DNA from: Bolinopsis microptera
Lineage: Eukaryota > Ctenophora > Tentaculata > Lobata > Bolinopsidae
Assembly: GCF_026151205.1 (NCBI RefSeq)
Contig: NC_087084.1
Location: 11,311,453-11,375,452 of the forward strand
Length of the DNA: 64,000 nucleotides
Direction of reading: 5' to 3'
Below, in pieces: positions 10,301-20,761 of this stretch. Position numbers and translations under genes: made by a program. Positions within the stretch are counted from its first letter, which is position 1. Every line of letters starts with the position of its first letter. The notes below the pieces were generated by a model that was not told where the DNA came from, did no database searches, and saw only the letters and a list, made by a program, of their open reading frames with translations.

Positions 10301-12219
10301 ATAGGGCAAGGCAAGGGTTCTCAACGTGACACCCGGGGATAGGAGGTACCAGATTGAGTTTAATAGGGCAAGGCAAGGGTTCTCAACGTGACACCCGGGG
10401 ATAGGAGGTACCAGATAGAGTTTAATAGGGCAAGGCAAGGGTTCTCAACGTGACACCCGGGGATAGGAGGTACCAGATAGAGTTTAATAGGGCAAGGCAA
10501 GGGTTCTCAACGTGACACCCGGGGATAGGAGGTACCAGATTGAGTTTAATAGGGCAAGGCAAGGGTTCTCAACGTGACACCCGGGGATAGGAGGTACCAG
10601 ATAGAGTTTAATAGGGCAAGGCAAGGGTTCTCAACGTGACACCCGGGGATAGGGAGGTACCAGATTGAGGGCAAGGCAAGGGTTCTCAACGTGACACCCG
10701 GGGATAGGAGGTACCAGATTGAGGGCAAGGCAAGGGTTCTCAACGTGACACCCGGGGATAGGAGGTACCAGATTGAGGGCAAGGCAAGGGTTCTCAACGT
10801 GACACCCGGGGATAGGAGGTACCAGATTGAGGGCAAGGCAAGGGTTCTCAACGTGACACCCGGGGATAGGGAGGTACCAGATTGAGGGCAAGGCAAGGGT
10901 TCTCAACGTGACACCCGGGGATAGGAGGTACCAGATTGAGGGCAAGGCAAGGGTTCTCAACGTGACACCCGGGGATAGGAGGTACCAGATTGAGGGCAAG
11001 GCAAGGGTTCTCAACGTGACACCCGGGGATAGGAGGTACCAGATTGAGGGCAAGGCAAGGGTTCTCAACGTGACACCCGGGGATAGGAGGTACCAGATTG
11101 AGGGCAAGGCAAGGGTTCTCAACGTGACACCCGGGGATAGGAGGTACCAGATTGAGGGCAAGGCAAGGGTTCTCAACTTGACACCCGGGGATAGGAGGTA
11201 CCAGATTGAGGGCAAGGCAAGGGTTCTCAACTTGACACCCGGGGATAGGAGGTACCAGATTGAGGGCAAGGCAAGGGTTCTCAACTTGACACCCGGGGAT
11301 AGGAGGTACCAGATTGAGTTTAATAGGGCAAGGCAAGGGTTCTCAACGTGACACCCGGAGATAGGAGGTACCAGATAGAGTTTAATAGGGCAAGGCAAGG
11401 GTTCTCAACGTGACACCCGGAGATAGGAGGTACCAGATTGAGGGCAAGGCAAGGGTTCTCAACGTGACACCCGGGGATAGGAGGTACCAGATTGAGTTTA
11501 ATAGGGCAAGGCAAGGGTTCTCAACGTGACACCCGGAGATAGGAGGTACCAGATAGAGTTTAATAGGGCAAGGCAAGGGTTCTCAACGTGACACCCGGGG
11601 ATAGGAGGTACCAGATTGAGTTTAATAGGGCAAGGCAAGGGTTCTCAACGTGACACCCGGAGATAGGAGGTACCAGATTGAGGGCAAGGCAAGGGTTCTC
11701 AACGTGACACCCGGGGATAGGAGGTACCAGATTGAGTTTAATAGGGCAAGGCAAGGGTTCTCAACGTGACACCTGGGGATAGGAGGTACCAGATTGAGTT
11801 TAATAGGGCAAGGCAAGGGTTCTCAACGTGACACCCGGGGATAGGAGGTACCAGATAGAGTTTAATAGGGCAAGGCAAGGGTTCTCAACGTGACACCCGG
11901 GGATAGGAGGTACCAGATTGAGTTTAATAGGGCAAGGGTTCTCAACGTGACACCCGGGGATATGAGGTACCAGATTGAGTTTGATGTTCGTGGGTGGCAC
12001 TACACAACCATCATCAAGAAGAAGCGTCCCCACTTCGAGTGGGTGGAATACCAACTACAGCGTGGGTTGCTCACTGGAGCAAGAATAGTCATCGCGGCTA
12101 CATTGAGAGACGATATCGAATGCAGTATTTGGGTTCACAAGCTAGTCCTTTGGCGGATAGCTTTAAAGGACAATACATATCGCTTCATAGATGTGTTCTC
12201 TGGTGTTAATAATGTTTGA
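7323..12219 (+). CDS. Unrecognised gene, 3' two exons, with a coding-derived minisatellite in the last exon
   Basis: Exon 7323-7472 follows an acceptor (TTATTATAG) and ends at GTGAGA. Its frame reads KHAFKVELEQGERSGQ and ends FIPWEYGPIGAPWRG. The next exon starts at 7657 after ATTATCACAG. The junction codon is TGT, and the frame continues NPFALMRGQVNG, RRMLTPRVFEGKARV, NVTPGDRRYQ. The same coding sequence resumes at about 11941 as TPGDMRYQIEFDVRGWHY, then IIKKKRPHFEWVEYQLQ, LLTGARIVIAATL, and stops at 12217-12219. Between them lies a 4.2 kb tandem array of the same coding segment. Read straight through, the frame stops in the second unit at 7823-7825. A full product therefore needs the array to be spliced out, or else the gene is broken. 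The upstream exons were not found and no domain is recognised. AATAAA occurs at 12489. Confidence 0.6.
7763..11985 (+). repeat. 4.2 kb GC-rich minisatellite derived from coding sequence
   Basis: About 75-80 head-to-tail units share a 41-bp core containing GTTCTCAACGTGACACCC, GGGGATAGGAGG and TACCAG. Linkers give unit lengths of 41, 50, 54 and 62 bp. Only the 54-bp unit keeps the reading frame; the others shift it. The 54-bp unit encodes GKARVLNVTPGDRRYQIE, which matches the flanking exon. The 62-bp unit adds eight bases resembling the exon sequence just downstream of the array. Runs of 54-bp and 62-bp units alternate in blocks, for example 62-bp runs at 8640-9000 and 10090-10640, which suggests later block duplications. 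Long open frames on both strands here are by-products of the repeat. Confidence 0.95.
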
Positions 12220-13994
12220 GTCTAGATATGTGAACTGGTATTGCTAGTCGTATATTTAGTTTGATTTGACAGTAAAACAATGCGCAGAATTTTTGTAAAA
12301 TTAAAAACAATTTATATATAAATAACAACTAACTAATTCTCTTCTTTTGAAGATGTGGACCCGCAGACAATTGTTTAATTTACAAGACGTTATTGTTTTA
12401 TAATCATCTATACTATTGATTGCTTCTTTATTATGAAACACGGTATTTTTCTGATCTTGTTCAAAACCAATATAATTCATCTTTGAATAATAAAATTTAA
12501 CATGCAATATAATATTAATAATAAAATTTTACATGCAATATAATAATTTTACAACAATATAAATATTTAAAAAAATTCAGTTCAAAACACAGTCAGGCTC
12601 TTCAGCACCAGCCTCCGTAGCAACATGTTGTTGCTGTAAAACATTCTAAGCACGAGGTGCAGCTCTGCAACACCTTGCGGATGGTGCTTAGCTGTTGATG
12701 TTGGTACTGCACCAACTCTATAGAGATCAGGCGTCTCCTTACTATAAAGAATCCCCCTGTTGATATGTTGTTGTTGCATAACGTTAAAGTTGCCAGTTCG
12801 ACAACTGCTACTATCCAACCCTCTGACACAGAGCCAACACATCACAGATGTATCAGCGAGGAGGGTAGGTTTAGGAAACTGTTCACCATCTGTTCACTAT
12901 CTCCCCCAGTAAAAGTAATGTTCAAGGTCGTTAATTGGCTGCACTGGGCTGCACTGGGCTGCACTGGGCTGCACTGGACAGCCATCTGAAGTACCCTCAG
13001 CATGTTGCTGCTTGCGATATATATGTACATCACTGTAAGTCTTTCAAATGCCATATGCCTCCATTAACCGCTGACTCCTATAAGTGGCATTAGCTCCACA
13101 TCGGTGAACAAATTAGAAACGTGGTCAAGGCTATCATGGTTAATAGTTCTCTCGAGAGACAAGTTGATGCATGAATTTGAAGTCATTATAAAGTATAGTA
13201 AAGTAAAGTAGTAAAGTAAATAAACGGCCGGGATACCGGTAAATCTGGCGGACGGATTTTAGTGTAAAACCACTTTGTAATTTATACACCACTACTAGTA
13301 CTATTATACGTTACATCACTGCAATACGTCATTTTACAAGAACTTTCAAAATTATTATGTACGGTAACATCATCAATGTATCTAAATAATCGTGAATTGA
13401 CAGACGATTTTTACGTCATCATATTGACATACTAAGTTCTAACATAATATGTTGACTATTAAAATAAGATGTTTGGATCAAACCGCTCTTTGTCGGCACC
13501 TTTTTGCTGTTCATTCAAAGATTTATGTTTTTGTCTGTCAAAACTATGCAATTATAAGGTTTAAATATACATATTAGAAACGTATCATATACGATGTCAG
13601 CAAATCATGCAACAACATGGTGTTTTGTCCTCTACTTCATGCATTTATCAGCAGTTTTCATATGACTTTTGTAGTCCATCTTGTAGACGTTTATTACAAT
13701 TTCCTTGTAAAAGTGTGAAGACAGTGAATGTTAACATTTTACTATTCAATATTAGAAATTCCAATATCCAAATTCAAAGGCGAAATTTGATCCCAAAACG
13801 TAACCTTCCATTTCCCTTAATTTTGACTTCTGAAATGCCTCAAGTCTTTGAATACCCATATCCCTTAAGTTACCCCATCATGATCAACATTAGTAATACA
13901 ATATTTCCTTAGAGTTGCATGATTAACGATGGAGCGCGGGTAGTATTCATGTGTTTTCACTTATAATTGGACCTAAATACTTGTCTGTGGGGCT
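12220..13994. other. Intergenic region
   Basis: Mostly AT-rich. At 12939-12980 there are about four copies of a CTGCACTGGG decamer. Two overlapping minus-strand open frames of 75-87 codons at 12582-12845 lack splice or family support. A weak purine repeat lies near 13195-13220. I see no supportable gene. Confidence 0.4.
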
Positions 13995-16779
13995 ATGGAT
14001 TTCGCCACAGAATTCGAAAATCAAACAGTCGCTAAATCTTACATTGAACAAGCAAACGAAAGGTTGCAACCAGTTCTCTCTGCCGGGCCTGCAAGTGGCA
14101 GCAAAATAATTCAGCAAACAGGGCATAATCCTTACCCTCAATGCTCTTGTGAAAAACCCGTATTACAAGCATCTCCAATAAACCACCAAGGAACACACCC
14201 TGTGCAGCAGTCTGCGTCATATCTGGCAGTCTGCCAGGCTGCCAGTCTGCAGTTTCACCTGGGTTGTGTTGTGCTTGTAGGATGATACAGAGGTTACCTG
14301 TTTGTGATTGTGACAAACCAGGGCTGAGAGATGGACCACTGTCTGGATCTGCTGGTCAGGAGGAAAATAATATATCTGACATTAGACCAGCTGTTGAAAT
14401 ACGAGGAGGGACGGATAATGGACATGATGTGGTGAAGAAGAAACGGGATGATGCTAGAAGGAAAAGGAATGAAGCACGGTACAGGTTGTTAGAACCGACC
14501 CAGCACAAATTCAATATCAAGCCTTTACAAAGAGAAAAGGAACATGCTAGTTTCCTACCTTGGTACTCTAAAACCTGGGTTACTCCAATGCGTACCTTCC
14601 CAAGACGCCACATCAGCAGGGTAACAAGAAGGTAAAATTGTTATTTTGATATTTTTCACACGTTTAAAAGTTTTAAGCCTCCTTTACAAATGATAGCTTG
14701 ATTAGCCTAGAAAACCTGTTCGCCACTGGTTCAAAGCAATATTATTGTTATGAAAAAAATGCATCGTATTTTTAGGTTATACAGAATCCACTTTATAATT
14801 TTTTATATTTCGTAAACTTATGATCAATCTCTCAGGTCACTGTTTCGAGCTCGAGAAGATCAGGACTCAACCTATAACGACCCACCTCTACCTACCCTGG
14901 ATACTAGACCTCTTCTCAGGGCCCTTATGGAGATCAACGCTAGTGTAACGACTGTGTCGACTAGTACGGGTTGTTGTTGTGCAGGAAATCATTGTAACAC
15001 AGGTATACCTACACTCACTGTTAACAATACCACGTGATGACGTGCACTCAAACTCGCGCGAGAAAATGTGCTTGACCAGAAGTGACAAATGTGTAATGTG
15101 TATGCCCCCTCACTCCATAATCCATATGAGCAAATGAAATCTGAATGATGAACTGATGGAGAAGGAATGATTTGTAGTGAAACTTCTCAATCTGAGAGAT
15201 AAATTATAACTGAAATCAATATTTTGTAGTTAATTCCAATATCAATGCAATTAACCAAAGTTGCGCCATATCAGCACACAGCATAAAATACAATGCTACA
15301 ATGTCACGATTCTGATTTTCAATGTTCCGATGTATTTTCCAGGTTATTCACAGCAAAGTCCCCAAATGATGCCTCAAATGATGCCTCCAATGATGTCTCC
15401 CATGATACCTCCGATGGTGCCTCCAATGATGTCCCCCATGATGCAAAGTGCTATGATGGATCCCACAGCTATGATGAGGAGTTGGAACACTGCCAATTCA
15501 CCCCGATACAGTGTCTCTGAACCTAGTGGGGAGGAGCAAGGTAACTAGCATTTATTTCTTCTTTATATCATTTAGTTTTTCAAAAGTTCTAGGAGCTTGT
15601 ATTCATCTTTTGAAGTTTTGGTTTACAAAAACTACAGATTAAAGAAACTTGTAACTGATTTTCAATAAATTTTATTGATGAGATGAGATTTTTGGCGGAG
15701 TACATATAAAAAAATAAAATAATATGTTGTGTGCTTTGAACGGCAATCTTAGTTATGTGGAAAAGGCCCCAAAATTTCGGATTTGCTCTAATGTAACAAA
15801 ATATGGCCTGTCTTTCGAATGTCGAACTATTCGACATTTCTAATTCGTTGATTTTCTTCGATTATCATTTCTTGACTTTGTTGTAAGTAAAGCAGAATGC
15901 CAGTAGAATTAATTTTGATATTTTGGGGCTTATTTTCTTACAAGAAAAGTAGTTAGTAGTTAATAGTAATACAGTCGAACTTTTCGATCAGTTTCAATAT
16001 AATATCATAATTAGATATGAACAGATTTTCATATAAAATAAAAATTTCAAAAATGAAAATAAGCCCCAAAATTCTCTGCAGAGAAGTTAAGCAGGGATCA
16101 AATGCAATCAACCAGCCCTAACGTCCCTCGTATAATCGAAGAAAAAACAGCCGGCTCCCTCCGCAACACTCCTCCTCCGGCAATCTCACTTCCTGTTGAA
16201 AACGTACCAAAGCTGAAGACTGCACCTCACATAGTGGTACCTAACATGATGGTACCTAATATAGTGGTACTTGAGCCTACTTCTGTACCGGACTCCTCCC
16301 AGAGGATCAGGGATGATAACTCGTCCCAGAGGAAGGACGATAACTCGTCCACTTTGGGGCAGATTACTGAGTTAGATCACGATCATGCTCTATTATCTAG
16401 GGATGATCTATCTGAAATGGTTACTAAACGAGACTCTGATCCAACCAACCCCATCACCAATCCAATCAGTACATTCCAAGTTGATCTAACAATCAAACAA
16501 ACAACTAAGATCAGCTATCACGATTCAGTCCTTCTCAAAGAACCGAAGAATCACCCCAGTAAAATCATACACATCCCAAGCTCAAGAGATCCTAAGAAAA
16601 TACGAGGCTTCCTCGTTCCTAAGGACTTTGAGCCGGTTAAGACCTGCAAACGCAGAGAGTTGCCCCCTGAAAGTGTGCCGCTAAAATGCCAACATGACCT
16701 GCCTGTTGATAATAGAAAAGGGAGTTGCTCTCTGCACGGTGCCAACATTGGATTTGTGTGTACGTGTGTAGATGACTAG
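13995..16779 (+). CDS. Novel CxC-motif, Met/Pro-rich protein, five exons
   Basis: Exons 13995-14159, 14291-14631, 14836-15002, 15343-15540 and 16082-16779 join in phase to 522 codons plus stop. The ATG at 13995 has an in-frame TAA just upstream. The 131-bp first intron is supported because its removal joins CSCEKP to RLPVCDCDKPGL, making a repeated CxCxKP motif. Later parts are a basic, probably helical segment (KKKRDDARRKRNEAR), then SFLPWYSKTWVTPM, then GCCCAGNHC. Exon 4 is built from MMPPMMSP-type repeats. A long polar C-terminal part ends in FVCTCVDD. There is no signal peptide or membrane span. The cysteine pairs could bind metal, but that is inference. No family is recognised. Confidence 0.75.
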
Positions 16780-18615
16780 GGGGTTTGTGGGTGTTTTAGG
16801 ATTTTGTTTTAACATTAGTGTACATTTTCACTTTTCAGACATCGACTAATTTCAGGATTTAATTTAATGGTATCATGAATATATTAAATGTTAATTGCTG
16901 CACAGCTACAGTTTACTTGTCTCAGATTGAATTTTCGGTCAAAATTACCATTGCATTTGTTAATGACGATTGATTTAATATTTTTAGGTTTGATTTTTAT
17001 AATTATATGAGACATTAATATGACTGTTATTAATTATAATTAACATAGGAATATGAGTATTGAGTATGAGGATCCCCAACCAAATGTGCATTTTAAGGTA
17101 GAGAAGGTTACCCTATAATTATAATATGATTCGGTTTTTGTTTGTTTTATTTCTGGCCTGTGCAAGTGCAAAGTGTACGACATAGTTCCATTTTAGTTAA
17201 TCGAGCATTCTAAATCTAAACACTAAATAACTCATGTTAATTGTTAAACCTACAGCTGATTTAACAGGACTAACGATTCAACATTCCCCAGAAAATCCCG
17301 GTAAATTGTGGTTTCAGTAAACTCTCAGCTGGAGCATGGACAATGGAGGGTATAATTGATAATTATATACGTCAATTCTAGGGAAAATATTTTAGGGAAT
17401 ATTCTAGGGAAAATCCTAGGGAAAATATTCACTATCTCATAATTTCATAAAATGTTATCGTCGCGTCGCTGGTCGCAATGGCATTGTGTAATTGTAACAC
17501 AATGCATTACTGCATTACTTCATTATGATTATAATGATATGTTGGGGTCATTAGCTATTTTATGCACAAGTTTTAATATTCAAGTTGACAATGGTCACCG
17601 CCATTTTGGCTAGAGATTATTAGTAAAAAGATGCTTTCTCATTTCTTAAAACTACTTTTCATTGACTAAAGAGTGAACACGTCTTTTTACACAATAACAA
17701 GTTTTGGGAATCTCTTTTCATCAATCAATAATAATGGCCATGACTATTGTCAACCTGAAGATTCGATTGTATTTGCAATTAGTAAAGCAAATATGCATCC
17801 TGAGAAATTTATTGCCCGACCAGAGACCTTGTCTCAGTCACATACATTTGTTAAATATTGGACAATGAGTGACGTGAGATAAATAGTTTATTTGCGGCTC
17901 TTCTGATCGTTCACAGTTCACACTTGCGTTTCAATAAAAGTATCTGGGATAGTAAGTAAAAATACCAGGGAAGAACCGAGATTTACCTGTGCGCGGCGCT
18001 CTTTTCAAGCTTCCTGATACGTGAGAGAAGCGAGCAATAGACTAGCAAGAATCTAGATAAAACCAAGATATAACTTAAAGTGAAAGACCCGATCTGCGGT
18101 CACAATAGGATAAATACTCATAGTAATACATCTGTTACGAAGAATTCGCAAAAATTTAAACTATGTTGAAGCAAATTTTATTTCAGAATGACAATATTTA
18201 AAAGTGCCCCCTTTTCATTTAAGAAGTATCTATATAAATTTTCCAAAAATGCCTCTTCCTATTCCGACGATTTTTCATTCCAAACAAAACGCAAAAATGT
18301 AACACACAATCAAAATCCCAGTAAACTGATTTGTGAGATACTGGGTTCAAGAAATATTATTTCCGAAAATGGGAAAATATGATTTTCCATTTTGTATTGC
18401 TTACCACTTCTTTGGTGATCTAAGCTCAGTTTTTAAAATACTGCTGACCCATGCTCTGGATGTTTACCAATATTGTTGCTGCAAATAAAGTTAACTATTT
18501 GTATTATACTTAACTCTACTGAAGATGCAAAAGTGAAAAAATGTTGTCAAATGTCATATCAAGTCAATGCGTCAAAATGTTCAGTAAAACATATAGCCAT
18601 TAATTAATTAGTGCC
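16780..18615. other. Intergenic region
   Basis: AT-rich sequence after the CxC-protein gene. A short degenerate repeat of AGGGAAAAT-type words lies at 17380-17430. Open frames of about 65-69 codons at 17673-17882 and 18188-18382 have no recognisable motif and no clear splice context. Confidence 0.35.
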
Positions 18616-18617
18616 TA

Positions 18618-19433
18618 CCTTATCGGACCTTATTTGGACGGATATTACTTGAACGGACATAATTATGGACGGACATTTATATGAACGCTAGAAGGCAATC
18701 AAAACCATAAAAAAATCCGAATTTTGTTGAACTTTTTTTTAAACGTTTTTTTTTTGATTTTAGCAAATGATTTTTAAATCCATTTTTATACACTAAGCAA
18801 GAAAAGCAGTCTATAATAAGTAAAAATGTTAAAATATGTGTACATGATCATTATCTAATATCACATATAATCTTCATCAAATGGGTTTTCGTGCAGGGAG
18901 ATATCCCGGTTTGTCTTCTACTTTATCGAGATGGGTGGTATGGTAGAAGGTATCGTAGCTGACATAAGCCACCGAAGGTCGCCTATACCAAGTGGGGAGC
19001 TAGAGATAAAGCTTAAGCTGCAGTACTTTAGGCATTCAAGTATTTCTCTAGTAGATCAGTTGGGATCGTTCATTGCCCGGTACGACTACGAGTTGGACAG
19101 ACAACCAGTTGTAAGACAAAATGAGGTAGAAGAAGCCGAAGATCAACTTCAAGATAGTGAATATCATGCAATAATGTGATATTTAAAATTCAGATTGTTA
19201 AAATTTTATGATACCTTGTTTTTATTGATTCAACGATATTGTTTATTTTAATGATAGCAATTGAAATTTACTGAAATTAAAAAGTTGTCATATTCTGGAC
19301 AAAAAGTTCTAAATGGAAAAATTTTGACGGACTTTAACTTGGAGTTGGACGGACATTAATTGAACGGACTTTACTTGAACGGACATTAACCTGAACGCTA
19401 GGGCCTCCAGCGTTCAAGTAATTTCCGTCAAGG
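18618..19433 (-). mobile_element. CCTTATCGG-family DNA transposon carrying foreign sequence
   Basis: The left end TA-CCTTATCGGACC and the segment to 18893 match the right end of the 46.0-46.9 kb element in inverse orientation. The segment from about 19266 to 19433 matches that element's left end, with the last TIR shortened by about 15 bases. The flanks are TA on both sides. The terminal 280 bp still carry the 3' tail of the transposase frame (HENPFDED on the minus strand). Between the two ends, 18894-19265 is unrelated to the 46 kb copy and holds an open frame on the plus strand. Confidence 0.7.
18931..19179 (+). CDS. Open frame captured inside a DNA transposon
   Basis: 82 codons from ATG 18931 to TGA 19177-19179. 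The frame is open further upstream to about 18895, just after a CAG that could act as a splice acceptor. The protein is balanced and polar (HRRSPIPSGELEIKLKLQ, VDQLGSFIARYDYELD, acidic NEVEEAEDQLQDSE). It lies exactly between two halves of a TA-flanked transposon and in antisense orientation to the transposase relic. It could be a captured host exon, another part of a related transposase, or a real exon of the gene ending near 19.8 kb. No family is recognised. Confidence 0.4.
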   Translation: MGGMVEGIVADISHRRSPIPSGELEIKLKLQYFRHSSISLVDQLGSFIARYDYELDRQPVVRQNEVEEAEDQLQDSEYHAIM

Positions 19434-19471
19434 TATATTTATAATCACGTCAATTAAGGATATTTATTCAG

Positions 19472-19842
19472 GAAGCAGACACTCCAATCAAAACTTCAAG
19501 TTTCATTTTGAACCGAAACAACACATTGTGGGAAACGAATGTGACATAAAGTTCAATAAACATACTTTCCCAGCTCAAACAGAAGGTTTGCAGAACAAAA
19601 TGAGCAATGTGTGTTCAGTGATGAGCCTGCGGATGTCTACGAGTACCGCGAACACGGCACTGGACTACAATTAGGGGAGCAAAATAACAATTTTCTGCTC
19701 CAGGAAGACCCTGCTAGAAATACAACCAGCAGTCCCGCCAAGACTGCAGGTGGTTCCTGTGTATATGTTGGCTCTCTGACCACTCCACTTGACTATGAGG
19801 ACTCGGACGGACTATGAGGACTCGGACGGGCTTGACGATTAA
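19472..19842 (+). pseudogene. Terminal-exon-like sequence with frame break and C-terminal microduplication
   Basis: After an acceptor (TTTATTCAG) one frame reads SRHSNQNFKFHFEPKQH, then ECDIKFNKHTFPAQTE. At about 19582 the protein-like frame switches to FAEQNEQCVFSDEP, VYEYREHGTGLQLGEQ and GGSCVYVGSLTTPLDYEDSDGL. A 19-bp tandem duplication (19793-19811 and 19812-19830) creates a stop at 19815-19817. Without it the frame would end DSDGLDD at 19842. The frame switch suggests an indel or a disabled gene. Alternatively a splice acceptor at 19571 starts a separate exon. No family is recognised. Confidence 0.35.
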
Positions 19843-19852
19843 GGAGCAGCCA

Positions 19853-20660
19853 GAACTTTATTACTTTAATACAACGCAACTTTCATTATTTGCGGTTTAT
19901 TTGTTATTTAGTTTTGCAACCTCAATTTCTCGTTTTACGCTACCGAACAAAACCATGCTATAAAAATAGTTTAGTGTTTATTATTTTGTTTAAAAGTTAT
20001 TGTTTTTTAGATTTGAATAGAAATATTTCTTGACAGTGTTTATTTTGGGAAGCTTTACTATTTTTGAAATGAATTTTATAATTATACTGTTTCACTTTCA
20101 TTGGGAAGGGTAAGCAGATAAAGTCACATGTTACTCATTGAGTTATATGAAATGCGCGTAGAGTATGAAGAATATATTATTATAAACATCTCTCAAATCG
20201 AGCATATAAATATAACTATATCATAATTAATCACAGGATCTTATAATTAATTATGATATAACCATACAAAATAGTTTGCAACCAGTAAAAAATGGGATTT
20301 CTGAAAAGTGCAGGCAAATCCCGAATGCAAGCAATTACTACCGTAGTCAAGATAACAATATTTTACAGGAAAGCTAAAAGAAAAATAATAATTGTAGAAA
20401 ATAATTTAGCGATAAAATCATAAAAAGAAATTTAATCATCAACTGTAAACTAGCGTATAAATTTACTTTAAACACCTCTTCTCTACTGTACAAAAGCAGC
20501 TATCAAAGCGATCATCTTAATTAAAAAACCCTGCGGTATAAACCCTCTTTCACTAGTTACTCGTGGTCATTGTCAATAAATAAAGCAATTTTGAACAACA
20601 ATAAAATATCAAAGAAGAATTTTACTTGTCTCAGATTTGGTTCCTAAAGTCTGTTTAGAT
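19853..20660. other. Convergent spacer and collagen 3' flank
   Basis: AT-rich DNA between the plus-strand exon ending near 19.84 kb and the collagen IV stop at 20661-20663. It probably holds the collagen 3' UTR. No canonical minus-strand AATAAA was found close to the stop. There are no open frames of interest. Confidence 0.4.
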
Positions 20661-20761
20661 TTACTCAGGTGCAGCGTTCATGTAATACCTTCCGCCACCA
20701 AGTTGGAAGACTTGGCCTTCAGCGTAGGGGGTCTTGAGGCATACCACACAACGTGCAACTC
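20661..20761 (-). CDS. Collagen IV exon 41: NC1 end and stop
   Basis: Encodes [16 protein letters not shown], with the last two NC1 cysteines (ARC, VVC), and then a short tail ending NAAPE and TAA. The tail of about 25 residues after the final Cys is longer than the few residues typical of vertebrate chains. Confidence 0.95.

Noticed and set aside
7899..11816. Many overlapping open frames on both strands encoding repeat proteins (LVPPIPGCHVENPC-type and others)
   Set aside because: They are frames of the minisatellite. They start and stop wherever unit length changes phase, and only the frame that matches the flanking exon is meaningful.
7763..11985. Direct-repeat array resembling CRISPR
   Set aside because: The units are contiguous without unique spacers, the context is a spliced animal gene, and the repeat is coding-derived.
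12582..13054. Minus-strand frames of 70-87 codons
   Set aside because: Two overlapping frames compete, neither has splice signals or family boxes, and one runs over a decamer repeat.
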